From positions 71,483,691 through 71,547,690 of the forward strand of contig OZ024890.1 of the NCBI GenBank assembly GCA_964017195.1: a DNA stretch of 64,000 nt, in the 5' to 3' direction. Below are positions 40,891 through 54,248 of this stretch, in pieces. A model generated the notes under the pieces. That model saw only the letters and a program-made list of their open reading frames with translations. It was not told the DNA's origin and ran no database searches. Source of the stretch: Siderastrea radians (Eukaryota > Cnidaria > Anthozoa > Scleractinia > Rhizangiidae). The translations under genes were made by a program, and so were the position numbers. How positions within the stretch are numbered: position 1 is the stretch's first letter; every line of letters begins with the position of its first letter.

Positions 40891-43800
40891 GCAGAAAACA
40901 ACGCCTTTTTTAGCCTCTGGGAAGGCCAAAAATGGGGTTTTTCGCTAAGGATCGCACATATCGCGCTTTTCTACAGAAAAAACGTTTTTTTCTGATAGCC
41001 CCGAGGGATTTGCGTCATTATTAGGCCAGTGCGTAGCCTTTCGCAGCCTTGCGCAGTGAACAACACCTTTTTGAGCCTCTGGGAAGGCCAAAAATGGGGT
41101 CTTTTCGCTAAGGATCGCACATATCGCACTTTTCTACACAATGAACTTTTTTTCTGATAGCCCCGAGGGATTTGCGTTATTATTAGGCCAGTGCGCAGCC
41201 TTGCGCAGCCTTGCGCAGTGAACAACACCTTTTTTAGCCTCTGGGAAGGCCAAAAATGAGGTTTTTTCGCTAAGGATCGCACATATCGCGCTTTTATACA
41301 CAATAAACTTTTTTTTCTGATAGGTCCGAGGGATTTGCGTTATTATTAGGCCAGTGCGCAGCCTTGCGCAGCCTTGCGCAGTGAACAACACCTTTTTTAG
41401 CCTCTGGGAAGGCCAAAAATGGGGTTTTTTCGCTAAGGATCGCACATATCGCGCTTTTCTACACAATAAACTTTTTTTTCTGATAGCCCCGAGGGATTTG
41501 CGTTATTATTAGGCCAGTGCGCAGCCTTGCGCAGTGAACAACACATTTTTTAGCCTCTGGGAAGGCCAAAAATGGGGTTTTTTGCTAAGGATCGCACATA
41601 TCGTGCTTTTCTACACAATAAACTTTCTTTTCTGATAGCCCCAAGGGATTTGCGATATTATTAGGCCAGTGCGCAGCCTTGCGCAGCCTTGCGTAGTGAA
41701 CAACACCTTTTTTAGCCTCTGGGAAGGCCAAAAATGGGGTTTTTTCGCTAAGGATCGCACATATCGCGCTTTTCTACACAATAAACTTTTTTTTCTGATA
41801 GGACCGAGGGATTTGCGTTATTACTAGGCCAGTGCGCAGCCTTGCGCAGCCTTGCGCAGTGAACAACACCTTTTTTAGCCTCTGGGAAGGCCAAAAATGA
41901 GGTTTTTTCGCTAAGGATCGCACATATCGCGCTTTTCTACACAATAAACTTTAAAAAATGTGAGAGCCCCGAGGGATTTGCGCTATTATTAGGGCAGTGC
42001 ACAGCCTTGGGCAGCCTTGCGCAGCCTTGCGCAGCTTTGCGCAGACTTGCGCAGTGAACAACACCTTTTTTAGCCTCTGGGAAGGCCAAAAATGGGGTTT
42101 TTTCGCTAAGGATCGCACATATCGCGCTTTTCTAAACAATAAACTTTTTTTTCTGATAGCCCGAGGGATTTGCCTTATTATTAGGGCAGTGCGCAGCCTT
42201 GCGCAGCCTTGCGCAGTAAACAACACCTTTTTTAGCCTCTGGGAAGGGCAAAAATGGGGTTTTTTCGCTAAGGATCGCACATATCGCGCTTTTGTACACA
42301 ATAAACTTTTTTTTCTGATAGCCCCGAGGGTTTTGCGTTATTATTAGGCCAGTGCGCAGCCTTGCGCAGCCTTGCGCAGTGAACAACACCTTTCTTAGCC
42401 TCTGCGAAGGCCACAAATGGGGTTTTTTCGTTAAGGATCGCCAGATATCGCGCTTTTCTAGACAATAAACTTATTTTTGCATAGAGCCCCGAGGGATTTA
42501 AGTTATTATTAGGCCAGTGGGCAGCCTTGCGCAGCCTTGCACCGTGAACAACACCTTTTTTTAGCCTCTGGGAAGGCCAAAAATGGGGTTTTTTCGCTAA
42601 GGATCGCACATATCGCGCTTTTCTACACAATAAACTTTTTTTAATGATATCCCCGAGTTATTTGAGTTATTATTAGTCCAGTGCGCAGCCTTGCCCAGTG
42701 AAGAACACCTTTTTTACCCTCTGGGAAGGCCAAAAATAGGGTTTTTTCGCTAAGGATCGCACATATCGCGCTTTTCTACACAATAAACTTTTTTTTCTGA
42801 TAGCCACGAGGGATTTGCGTTATTATTGGGCCAGTGGGCAGCCTTGAGCAGCCTTGCGCAGCCTTCCGCAGTGAACAACACCTTTTTTAGCCTCTGGGAA
42901 GGCCAAAAATGGGGTTTTTTCGCTAGGAATCGCACATATCGCGCTTTTCTACACAATAAACTTTTTTTCTGATAGCCCCGAGAAATTTGCGTTATTATTA
43001 GGCCAGTGCGCAGCCTTGCGCAGCCTTGCACAGTGATCAACACCTTTTTTAGCCTCTGGGAAGGCCAAAAATGGGGTTTTTTCGCTAAGGATCGCACATA
43101 TCGCGGTTTTCTACACAATAAACTTTTTTTCTGATAGCCCCGAGGGATTTGCGTTATTATTAGGCAAGTGGGCAGCCTTGCGCAGCCTTGCACAGTGAAC
43201 AACACCTTTTTTAGCCTCTGGGACGGCCAAAAATGGGTTTTTTTTGCTAAGGATCGCACATATCGCGCTTTTCTACACAATAAACTTTTTTTCTGATAGC
43301 CCCGAGGGATTTGCGTTATTATTAGGCCAGTGCGCAGCCTTGCGCAGTGAACAACACCTTTTTTAGCCTCTCGGAAGGCCAAAATTGGGGTTTTTCGCTA
43401 AGGATCGCACATATCGCGCTTTTCTACACCATAAACTTTTTTTTCTGATAGCCCCGAGGGATTTGCGTTATTATTAGGCCAGTGCGCAGCCTTGCGCAAC
43501 CTTGCGCAGTGAACAACACCTTTTTTAGCTTCTGGGAAGGCCAAAAATGGAGTTTTTTCGCTAGGGATCGCACATATCGCGCTTTTCTACACAATAAACT
43601 TTTTTTCTGATAGCCCCGAGGGATTTGCGTTATTATTAGGCCAGTGCGCAGCCTTGCGCAGTGAACAACACCTTTTTTAGCCTCTGGGAAGGCCAAAAAT
43701 GGGGTTTTTTCGCTAAGGACCGCACATATCGCGCTTTTCTACAGAAAAAACGTTTTTTTCTGATAGCCCCGAGGGATTTGCGTTAATATTAGGCCAGTGC

Positions 43801-44010
43801 GCAGCCTTGCGCAGTGAACAACACCTTTTTTAGCCTCTGGGAAGACCAAAAATGGGGTTTTTTCGCTAAGGATCGCACATATCGCGCTTTTCTACAGAAA
43901 AAACTTTTTTTCTGATAGCCCCGAGGGATTTGCGTTATTATTAGGCCAGTGCGCAGCCTTGCGCAGTGAACAACACCTTTTTTAGCCTCTGGGAAGACCA
44001 AAAATGGGGT
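40891..44010 (+). repeat. Nested repeat G, copy 1 in A1
   Basis: Starts at GCAGAAAACAACGCC followed by CTACAGAAAAAACG and a TCATTATTAGG monomer. It then runs through TAGGTCCGAGGG monomers, the TTTAAAAAATGTGAGAG monomer at 41,949, the GAGTTATTTGAG monomer at 42,651, and GGGAAGACC monomers at about 43.85 and 44.0 kb. Copy 2 lies 3,896 bp downstream at the start and 3,755 bp downstream from 42.65 kb on. Confidence 0.82.
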
Positions 44011-44786
44011 TTTTTCGCTAAGGATCGCACATATCGCGCTTTTCTACACAATAAACTTTTTTTTCTGATAGCCACGAGAGATTTGCGTTATTATTGGGCC
44101 AGTGGGCAGCCTTGAGCAGCCTTGCCCAGCCTTCCGCAGTGAACAACACCTTTTTTAGCCTCTGGGAAGGCCAAAAATGGGGTTTTTTCGCTAAGGATCG
44201 CACATATCGCGCTTTTCTACACAATAAACTTTTTTTCTGATAGCCCCGAGGGATTTGCGTTATTATTAGGCCAGTGCGCAGCCTTGCGCAGCCTTGCGCG
44301 GTGAACAACACCTTTTTTAGCCTCTGGGAAGGCCAAAAATGGGGTTTTTTCGCTAAGGATCGCACATATCGCGCTTTTCTACACCATAAACTTTTTTTTC
44401 TGATAGCCCCGAGGGATTTGCGTTATTATTGGGCCAGTGCACAGCCTTGCGGAGCCTTGCGCAGTGAACAACACCTTTTTTAGCCTCTGGGAAGGCCAAA
44501 AATGGGGTTTTTTTGCTAAGGATCGCACATATCACGCTTTTCTACACAATAAACTTTTTTTTCTGATAGCCCCGAGGGATTTGCGTTATTATTGGGCCAG
44601 TGCACAGCCTTGCGGAGCCTTGCGCAGTGAACAACACCTTTTTTAGCCTCTGGGAAGGCCAAAAATGGGGTTTTTTTGCTAAGGATCGCACATATCGCGC
44701 TATTCTACACAATAAACTTTTTTTTCTGATAGCCCCGAGGGATTTGCGTTGTTATTAGGCCAGTGCGCAGCCTTGCGCAGCCTTGC

Positions 44787-47620
44787 GCAGAAAACAACGC
44801 CTTTTTTAGCCTCTGGGAAGGCCAAAAATGGGGTTTTTCGCTAAGGATCGCACATATCGCGCTTTTCTACAGAAAAAACGTTTTTTTCTGATAGCCCCGA
44901 GGGATTTGCGTCATTATTAGGCCAGTGCGTAGCCTTGCGCAGCCTTGCGCAGTGAACAACACCTTTTTGAGCCTCTGGGAAGGCCAAAAATGGGGTCTTT
45001 TCGCTAAGGATCGCACATGTCGCACTTTTCTACACAATGAACTTTTTTTTCTGATAGCCCCGAGGGATTTGCGTTATTATTAGGCCAGTGCGCAGCCTTG
45101 CGCAGCCTTGCGCAGTGAACAACACCTTTTTTAGCCTCTGGGAAGGCCAAAAATGAGGTTTTTTCGCTAAGGATCGCACATATCGCGCTTTTATACACAA
45201 TAAACTTTTTTTTCTGATAGGTCCGAGGGATTTCCGTTATTATTAGGCCAGTGCGCAGCCTTGCGCAGCCTTGCGCAGTGAACAACACCTTTTTTAGCCT
45301 CTGGGAAGGCCAAAAATGGGGTTTTTTCGCTAAGGATCGCACATATCGCGCTTTTCTACACAATAAACTTTTTTTTCTGATAGCCCCGAGGGATTTGCGT
45401 TATTATTAGGCCAGTGCGCAGCCTTGCGCAGTGAACAACACATTTTTTAGCCTCTGGGAAGGCCAAAAATGGGGTTTTTTGCTAAGGATCGCACATATCG
45501 TGCTTTTCTACACAATAAACTTTCTTTTCTGATAGCCCCAAGGGATTTGCGATATTATTAGGCCAGTGCGCAGCCTTGCGCAGCCTTGCGTAGTGAACAA
45601 CACCTTTTTTAGCCTCTGGGAAGGCCAAAAATTGGGTTTTTTCGCTAAGGATCGCACATATCGCGCTTTTCAACACAATAAACTTTTTTTTCTGATAGGT
45701 CCGAGGGATTTGCGTTATTACTAGGCCAGTGCGCAGCCTTGCGCAGCCTTGCGCAGTGAACAACACCTTTTTTAGCCTCTGGGAAGGCCAAAAATGAGGT
45801 TTTTTCGCTAAGGATCGCACATATCGCGCTTTTCTACACAATAAACTTTAAAAAATGTGAGAGCCCCGAGGGATTTGCGTTATTATTAGGGCAGTGCGCA
45901 GCCTTGGGCAGCCTTGCACAGCCTTGCGCAGCCTTGCGCAGCTTTGTGCAGACTTGCGCAGTGAACAACACCTTTTTTAGCCTCTGGGAAGGCCAAAAAT
46001 GGGGTTTTTTCGCTAAGGATCGCACATATCGCGCTTTTGTACACAATAAACTTTTTTTTCTGATAGCCCCGAGGGTTTTGCGTTATTATTAGGCCAGTGC
46101 GCAGCCTTGCGCAGCCTTGCGCAGCCTTGCGCAGTGAACAACACCTTTCTTAGCCTCTGCGAAGGCCACAAATGGGGTTTTTTCGTTAAGGATCGCCAGA
46201 TATCGCGCTTTTCTAGACAATAAACTTATTTTTGCTTAGAGCCCCGAGGGATTTGCGTTATTATTAGGCCAGTGGGCAGCCTTGCGCAGCCTTGCACAGT
46301 GAACAACACCTTTTTTTAGCCTCTGGGAAGGCCAAAAATGGGGTTTTTTCGCTAAGGATCGCACATATCGCGCTTTTCTACACAATAAACTTTTTTTAAT
46401 GATATCCCCGAGTTATTTGAGTTATTATTAGTCCAGTGCGCAGCCTTGCCCAGTGAAGAACACCTTTTTTACCCTCTGGGAAGGCCAAAAATAGGGTTTT
46501 TTCGCTAAGGATCGCACATATCGCGCTTTTCTACACAATAAACTTTTTTTTCTGATAGCCACGAGGGATTTGCGTTATTATTGGGCCAGTGGGCAGCCTT
46601 GAGCAGCCTTGCGCAGCCTTCCGCAGTGAACAACACCTTTTTTAGCCTCTGGGAAGGCCAAAAATGGGGTTTTTTCGCTAGGGATCGCACATATCGCGCT
46701 TTTCTACACAATAAACTTTTTTTCTGATAGCCCCGAGGCATTTGCGTTATTATTAGGCCAGTGCGCAGCCTTGCGCAGCCTTGCACAGTGATCAACACCT
46801 TTTTTAGCCTCTGGGAAGGCCAAAAATGGGGTTTTTTCGCTAAGGATCGCACATATCGCGCTTTTCTACACAATAAACGTTTTTTCTGATAGCCCCGAGG
46901 GATTTGCGTTATTTTTAGGCCAGTGGGCAGCCTTGCGCAGCCTTGCACAGTGAACAACACCTTTTTTAGCCTCTGGGACGGCCAAAAATGGGTTTTTTTG
47001 CTAAGGATCGCACATATCGCGCTTTTCTACACAATAAACTTTTTTTCTGATAGCCCCGAGGGATTTGCGTTATTATTAGGCCAGTGCGCAGCCTTGCGCA
47101 GTGAACAACACCTTTTTTAGCCTCTCGGAAGGCCAAAATTGGGGTTTTTCGCTAAGGATCGCACATATCGCGCTTTTCTACACCATAAACTTTTTTTTCT
47201 GATAGCCCCGAGGGATTTGCGTTATTATTAGGTTAGTGCGCAGCCTTGCGCAACCTTGCGCAGTGAACAACACCTTTTTTAGCTTCTGGGAAGGCCAAAA
47301 ATGGGGTTTTTTCGCTAGGGATCGCACATATCGCGCTTTTCTACACAATAAACTTTTTTTTCTGATAGCCTTGAGGGATTTGCGTTATTATTAGGACAGT
47401 GCGCAGCCTTGCGCAGCCTTGCGCAGTGAACAACACCTTTTTTAGCCTCTGGGAAGGCCAAAAATGGGGTTTTTTCGCTAAGGATCGCACATATCGCGCT
47501 TTTCTACAGAAAAAACTTTTTTTCTGATAGCCCTGAGGGATTTGCGTTATTATTAGGCCAGTGCGCAGCCTTGCGCAGTGAACAACACCTTTTTTAGCCT
47601 CTGGGAAGACCAAAAATGGG
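44787..47620 (+). repeat. Nested repeat G, copy 2 in A1
   Basis: Same marker order as 40,891-44,010, with TTTAAAAAATGTGAGAG at 45,846, GAGTTATTTGAG at 46,406 and CTACACCATAAAC at 47,178. One monomer near 42.15 kb in copy 1 is absent, balanced in part by extra 10-bp units here. The tail has one GGGAAGACC monomer instead of two. Confidence 0.82.
45898..45957 (+). repeat. 10-bp sub-repeat run, 6 units
   Basis: Six units in the monomer that also carries the TTTAAAAAATGTGAGAG marker. The first unit is CAGCCTTGGG and the last two are CAGCTTTGTG and CAGACTTGCG. Confidence 0.85.
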
Positions 47621-49170
47621 GTTTTTTCGCTAAGGATCGCACATATCGCGCTTTTCTACACAATAAACTTTTTTTTCTGATAGCCCCAAGGGATGTGCGT
47701 TATTATTAGGCCAGTGGACAGCCTTGCACAGTCTTGCGCAGTGAACAACACCTTTTTTAGCCTCTGGGATGGCCAAAAATGGGGTTTTTTCGCTAAGGAT
47801 TGCACATATCGCGCTTTTCTACACAATAAACTTTTTTTTCTGATAGTCCCGAGGGATTTGCGTTATTATTAGGCCAGTGCGCAATCTTGCGCAGCCTTGC
47901 GCAGTGAACAACACCTTTTTTAGCCTCTAAGAAGGCCGAAAATGGGGTTTTTTCGCTGAGGATCGCACATATCGCGCTTTTCTACACAATAAACTTTTTT
48001 TCTGATAGCCCCGAGGGATTTGCGTTATTATTAGGCCAGTGCACAGCCTTGCCCAGACTTAAGCAGTGAACAACTCCTTTTTTAGCCTCTGGGAAGGCCA
48101 AAAATGGGGTTTTTTCGCTAAGGATCGCACATATCGCGCTTTTCTACACAATAAACTTTTTTTCTTATAGCCCCGAGGGATTTCCGTTATTATTGGGCCA
48201 GTGCGCAGCCTTGCGCAGCCTTGTGCAGCCTTGCGCAGTGAACAACACCTTTTTTAGCTTCTGGGAAGGCCAAAAATGGGGTTTTTTTGCGAAGGATCGC
48301 ACATATCGCGCTTTTCTACACAATAAACTTTTTTTTCTGATAGCCGCGAGGGATTTGCGTTATTATTAGGCCAGTGCGCAGCCTTGCACAGCCTTGCGCA
48401 GTGAACAACACCTTTTTTAGCCTCTGGGAAGGCCAAAAATGGGGTTTTTACGCTAAGGGTCGCACATATCGCGCTTTTCTACACAATAAACTTTTTTTTC
48501 TGATAGCCCCGAGGGATTTGCGTTATTATTAGGCCAGTGCGCAGCCTTGCGCAGCCTTGCGCAGTGAACAACACCTTTTTTAGCCTCTGGGAAGGCCAAA
48601 AATGGGGTTTTTTCGCTAAGGATCGCACATATCGCGCTTTTCTACACAATAAACTTTTTTTTTTATAATAGGTCCGAGGGATTTGCGTTATTACTAGGCC
48701 AGTGCGCAGCCTTGCGCAGCCTTGCGCAGTGAACAACACCTTTTTTAGCCTCTGGGAAGGCCAAAAATGGGGTTTTTTCGCTAAGGATCGCACATATCGC
48801 GCTTTTCTACACAATAAACCTTTTTTCTGATAGCCCCGAGGGATTTGCGTTATTATTAGGCCAGTGCGCAGCCTTGCGCAGCCTTGCGCAGCCTTGCGCA
48901 GCTTTGCGCAGACTTGCGCAGTGAACAACACCTTTTTTAGCCTCTGGGAAGGCCAAAAATGGGGTTTTTTCGCTAAGGATCGCACATATCGCGCTTTTCT
49001 AAACAATAAACTTTTTTTCTGATAGCCCGAGGGATTTGCCTTATTATTAGGGCAGTGCGCAGCCTTGCGCAGCCTTGCGCAGTGAACAACACCTTTTTTA
49101 GCCTCTGGGAAGGCCAAAAATGGGGTTTTTTCGCTAAGGATCGCACATATCGCGCTTTTCTACACAATAA

Positions 49171-49496
49171 ACTTATTTTTGCTTATAGCCCCGGGGGATT
49201 TGCGTTATTATTAGGCCAGTGCGCAGCCTTGCGCAGCCTTGCGCAGCCTTGCGCAGCCTTGCGCAGTGAACAACACCTTTTTTAGCCTCTGGGAAGGCCA
49301 AAAATTGGGTTTTTTCGCTAAGGATTACACATATCGCGCTTTTCTACACAATAAACTTTTTTTCTGATAGCCCCGAGGGATTTGCGTTGTTATTAGGCCA
49401 GTGTGCAGCCTTGCGCAGCCTTGTGCAGTGAACAACACCTTTTTAAGCCTCTGGGAAGGCAAAAACTCGTTTTTTTTCGCTAAGGATCGCATATAT
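49171..49496 (+). repeat. Junction module J, copy J3
   Basis: Same marker series as J1 and J2, with small changes (GGCAAAAACTCG in place of GGCCAAAAATCG, and a longer T run). It separates the two A copies. Confidence 0.85.
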
Positions 49497-50929
49497 CGCG
49501 CTTTTCTACACAATAAACTTTTTATTCTGATAGCCCCGAGGGATTTGCGTTATTATTAGGCTAGTGCGCAGCCTTGCGCAGCCTTGCGCAGCCTTGCGCA
49601 GTGAACAACACCCTTTTTAGCCTCTGGGAATGCCAAAAATGGGCTTTTTTCGGTAAGGATCGCACATATCGCGCTTTTCTACACAATAAACTTTTTTTTC
49701 TGATAGCCCCGAGGGATTTGCGTTATTGTTAGGCCAGTGTGCAGCCTTGCGCAGCCTTGCGTAGTGAACAACACCTTTTTTAGCCTCTGGGAAGGCCAAA
49801 AATGGGGTTTTTTAGCTAAGGATCGCACATATCGCGCTTTTCTACACAATAAACTTTTTTTCTTATAGCCCCGAGAGATTTGCGTTATTATTAGGCCAGT
49901 GCGCAGCCTTGTGCAGCCTTGCGCAGCCTTGTGCAGCTTTGCGCAGACTTGCGCAGTGAACAACACCTTTTTTAGCCTCTGGGAAGGCCAAAAATGGGTT
50001 TTTTTCGGTAAGGATCGCATATATCGCGCTTTTCTACACAATAAACTTGTTTTTTCTGATAGCCCCGAGGGATTTGCGTTATTATTAGGCCAGTGCGCAG
50101 CCTTGCGTAGCCTTGCGCAGTGAACAACACCTTTTTTAGCCTCTGGGAAGGCCAAAAATGGGGTTTTTTCGCTAAGGATCGCACATATCGCACTTTTCTA
50201 CACAATAAACTTGTTTTTCTGATAGCCCCGAGGGATTTGCGTTATTATTAGGCCAGTGCGCAGCCTTGCGTAGCCTTGCGCAGTGAACAACACCTTTTTT
50301 AGCCTCTGGGAAGGCCAAAAATGGGGGTTTTTCCCTAAGGATCGCACATATCGCGCTTTTCTACACAATAAACTTTTTTTTTTGATAGCCACGAGGGATT
50401 TGCGTTATTAATGGGCCAGTGGGCAGCCTTGAGCAGCCTTGCGCAGTCTTGCGCAGTGAACAACACCCTTTTTAGCCTCTGGGAAGGCCAAAAATGGGGT
50501 TTTTTCGCTAAGGATCGCACATATCGCGCTTTTCTACACAATAAACTTTTTTTCTGATAGCCCCGAGGGATTTGCGTTATTATTAGGCTAGTGCGCAGCC
50601 TTGCGCAGCCTTGCGCAGGCTTGCGCAGTGAACAACACCTTTTTTAGCCTCTGGGAAGGCCAAAAATGGGTTTTTTTCGGTAAGGATCGCACATATCGCG
50701 CTTTTCTACACAATAAACTTTTTTTTCTGATAGCCCCGAGGGATTTGCGTTATTATTAGGCCAGTGCGCAGCCTTGCGCAGCCTTGCGTAGTGAACAACA
50801 CCTTTTTTAGCCTCTGGGAAGGCCAAAAATGGGTTTTTTTAGCTAAGGATCGCACATATCGCGCTTTTCTACACAATAAACTTTTTTCTTATAGCCCCGA
50901 GAGATTTGCGTTATTATTAGGCCAGTGCG

Positions 50930-50989
50930 CAGCCTTGCGCAGCCTTGCGCAGCCTTGCGCAGCCTTGTGCAGCTTTGCGCAGACTTGCG
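50930..50989 (+). repeat. 10-bp sub-repeat run, 6 units
   Basis: Six units against two in the consensus; the last two are CAGCTTTGCG and CAGACTTGCG. The monomer also has the CTTATAGCCCCGAGAGATTT variants. Confidence 0.85.
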
Positions 50990-53900
50990 CAGTGAACAAC
51001 ACCTTTTTTAGCCTCTGGGAAGGCCAAAAATGGGGTTTTTTTGCTAAGGATCGCAGATATCGCGCTTTTGTACACAATAAACATTTTTTTCTGATAGCCC
51101 CGAGGGATTTGCGTTATTATTAGGCCAGTGCGCAGCCTTGCGCAGCCTTGCGCAGGCTTGCGCAGTGAACAACACCTTTTTTAGCCTCTGGGAAGGCCAA
51201 AAATGGGTTTTTTTCGGTAAGGATCGCATATATCGCGCTTTTCTACACAATAAACTTTTTTTTCTGATAGCCCCGAGGGATTTGCGTTATTATTAGGCCA
51301 GTGCGCAGCCTTGCGTAGCCTTGCGCAGTGAACAACACCTTTTTTAGCCTCTGGGAAGGCCAAAAATGGGGTTTTTTCGCTAAGGATCGCACATATCGCA
51401 CTTTTCTACACAATAAACTTGTTTTTCTGATAGCCCCGAGGGATTTGCGTTATTATTAGGCCAGTGCGCAGCCTTGCGCAGCCTTGCACAGTGAACAACA
51501 CCTTTTTTAGCCTCTGGGAAGGCCAAAAATGGGGCTTTTTCCCTAAGGATCGCACATATCGCGCTTTTCTACACAATAAACTTTTTTTCTGATAGCCACG
51601 AGGGATTTGCGTTATTATTGGGCCAGTGGGCAGCCTTGAGCAGCCTTGCGCAGCCTTGCGCAGTGAACAACACCCTTTTTAGCCTCTGGGAAGGCCAAAA
51701 ATGGGGTTTTTTCGCTAAGGATCGCACATATCGCGCTTTTCTACACAATAAACTTTTTTTCTGATAGCCCCGAGGGATTTGCGTTATTTTTAGGCCAGTG
51801 GGCAGCCTTGCGCAGCCTTGCGCAGTGAACAACACCTTTTTAGCCTCTGGGAAGGCCAAAAATGGGGTTTTTTTGCTAAGGATCGCACATATCACGCTTT
51901 ACTACACAATAAACTTTTGTTCTGATAGCCCCGAGGGATTTGCGTTATTATTAGGCCAGTGGGCAGCCTTGCGCAGTTAACAACACCTTTTTTAGCCTCT
52001 GGGAAGGCCAAAAATAGGGTTTTTTCGCTAAGGATCGCACATATTGCGCTTTTCTACACAATAAACTTTTTTTCTGATAGCTGCGAGGGATTTGCGTTTT
52101 TTTAGGCCAGTGCGCAGCCTTGCGCAGCCTTGTGCAGTGAACAACACCTTTCTTAGCCTCTGGGAAGGCCAAAAATGGGGGTTTTCCCCTAACAATCGCA
52201 CATATCGCGCTTTTCTACACAATAAACTTTTTTTCTGTTAGCCCCGAGGGATCTGCGTTATTATTAGGTCAGTGCGCAGCCTTGAGCAGCCTTGCGCAGT
52301 AAACAACACCTTTTTTAGCCTCTGGGAAGGCATAAAATGGGGTTTTTTCGCTAGGGATCGCACATATCGCGCTTTTCTGCACAATAAACTTTTTTTCTGA
52401 TAGCCCCGAGGGATTTGCGTTATTTTTACGCCAGTGCGCAGCCTTGCACAGCCTTGCGCAGTGAACAACACCTTTTTTAGCCTCTGGGAAGGCCAAAAAT
52501 GGGGTCTTTTCGCTATGGATCGCACATATCGCGCTTTTCTACACAATAAACTTTTTTTTCTGATAGCCCCAAAGGGATTTGCGTTATTTTTAGGCCAGTG
52601 CGCAGCCTTGCGCAGCCTTGCGCAGTGAACAACACCTTTTTTAGCTTCTAGGAAGGCCAAAAATGGGGATTTTTCGCTAAGGATCGCACATATCGCGCTT
52701 TTCGATACAATAAACTTTTTTTTCTGATAGCCCCGAGGGATTTGCGTTATTTTTAGGCCAGTGCGCAGCCTTGCGCAGCCTTGCGCAGTGAACAACACCT
52801 TTCTTAGCCTCTGGGAAGGCCAAAAAGGGGGGTTTTTCCCTAAGGATCGCACATATCGCGCTTTTCTACAAAATAAACTTTTTTTCTGATAGCCCCGAGG
52901 GATCTGCGTTATTATTAGGCCAGTGCGCAGCCTTGAGCAGTTTTGCGCAGTGAACAACACCTTTTTTAGCCTCTGGGAAGGCCAAAAATGGGGTCTTTTC
53001 GCTAAGGATCGCACATATCGCGCTTTTCTACACAATAAACTTTTTTTTCTGATAGCCCCGAGGGATTTGCGTTATTATTAGGCCAGTGCGCAGCCTTGCG
53101 CAGCCTTGCGCAGTGAACAACACCTTTTTTAGCTTCTGGGAAGGCCAAAAATGGGGTTTTTTCGCTAGGGATCGCACATATCGCGCTTTTCTACACAATA
53201 AACTTTTTTTCTGATAGCCCCGAGGGATTTGCATTATTTTTGGGCCAGTGCGCAGCCTTGCACAGCCTTGCGAAGTAAACAACACCTTTTTTAGCCTCTG
53301 GGAAGGCCAAAAATGGGGTTTTTTCGCTAAGGATCGCACATATCGCGCTTTTCTACACAATAAACTTTTTTTCTGATAGCCCCGAGGGATTTGCGTTATT
53401 ATTAGGCCAGTGCGCAGCCTTGCGCAGCCTTGCGCGGTGAACAACACCTTTTTTAGCCTCTGGGAAGGCCAAAAATGGGGTTTTTTCGCTAAGGATCGCA
53501 CATATCGCGCTTTTCTACACAATAAACTTTTTTTTCTGATAGCCCTGAGGGATTTGCGTTATTATTGGGCCAGTGCACAGCCTTGCGGAGCCTTGCGCAG
53601 TGAACAACACCTTTTTTAGCGTCTGGGAAGGCCAAAAATGGGGTTTTTTCGCTAAGGATCGCACATATCGCGCTTTTCTACACAATAAACGTTTTTTTCT
53701 GATAGCCCCGAGGGATTTGCGTTATTATTAGGCCAGTGCGCAGCCTTGCACAGCCTTGCGCAGTAAACAACACCTTTTTTAGCTTCTGGGAAGGCCAAAA
53801 ATGGGGTTTGTTTGCTACGGATCGCACATATCGCGCTTTTCTACACAATAAACTTTTTTTTCTGATAGCCCCGAAGGATTTGCGTTATTATTAGGCCAGT

Positions 53901-54248
53901 GCGCAGCCTTGCGCAGCCTAGCCCAGTGAACAACACTTTTTTTAGCCTCTGCAAAGGCCAAAAATGGGGTGTTTTGGCTAAGGATCGCACATATCGCGCT
54001 TTTCTACAGAATAAACTTTTTTTTCTGATAGCCCCGAGGGATTTGCGTCATTATTAGGCCAGTGCGTAGCCATGTGCAGCCTTGAGCAGTGAACAACACC
54101 TTTTTAAGCCTCTGGGAAGGCCAAAAATGGGGTCTTTTCGCTAAGGATCGCACATATCGCACTTTTCTACACAATGAACTTTTTTTTCTGATAGCCCCGA
54201 GAGATTTGCGTTATTATTAGGACAGTGCGCAGCCTTGCGCAGCCTTGC

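Larger units (their letters stand above)
36293..49477 (+). repeat. Higher-order block A, copy 1 (13,185 bp)
   Basis: About 80 monomers bounded by J modules on both sides. The same order follows at 49,478-61,868. Offsets to copy 2 change stepwise along the block: 13,185 at 36.4 kb, 13,012 at 37.2 kb, 13,033 at 38.1 kb, 13,194 at 39.8 kb, 13,358 at 41.9 kb, 12,911 at 43.8-45.8 kb and 12,572 at 46.4 kb. Most steps are whole monomers with or without 10-bp units. It contains the nested repeat G twice. Confidence 0.88.

Noticed and set aside
52238..53035. Long minus-strand open frames (up to 265 codons, others of 210-212 near 39.0, 42.8, 48.5 and 59.1 kb) reading as a basic repeat protein
   Set aside because: They are translations of the satellite. 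The peptide repeats every monomer, starts and stops follow T-tract length, and frameshifts and substitutions are freely tolerated. No domain or codon constraint is visible.
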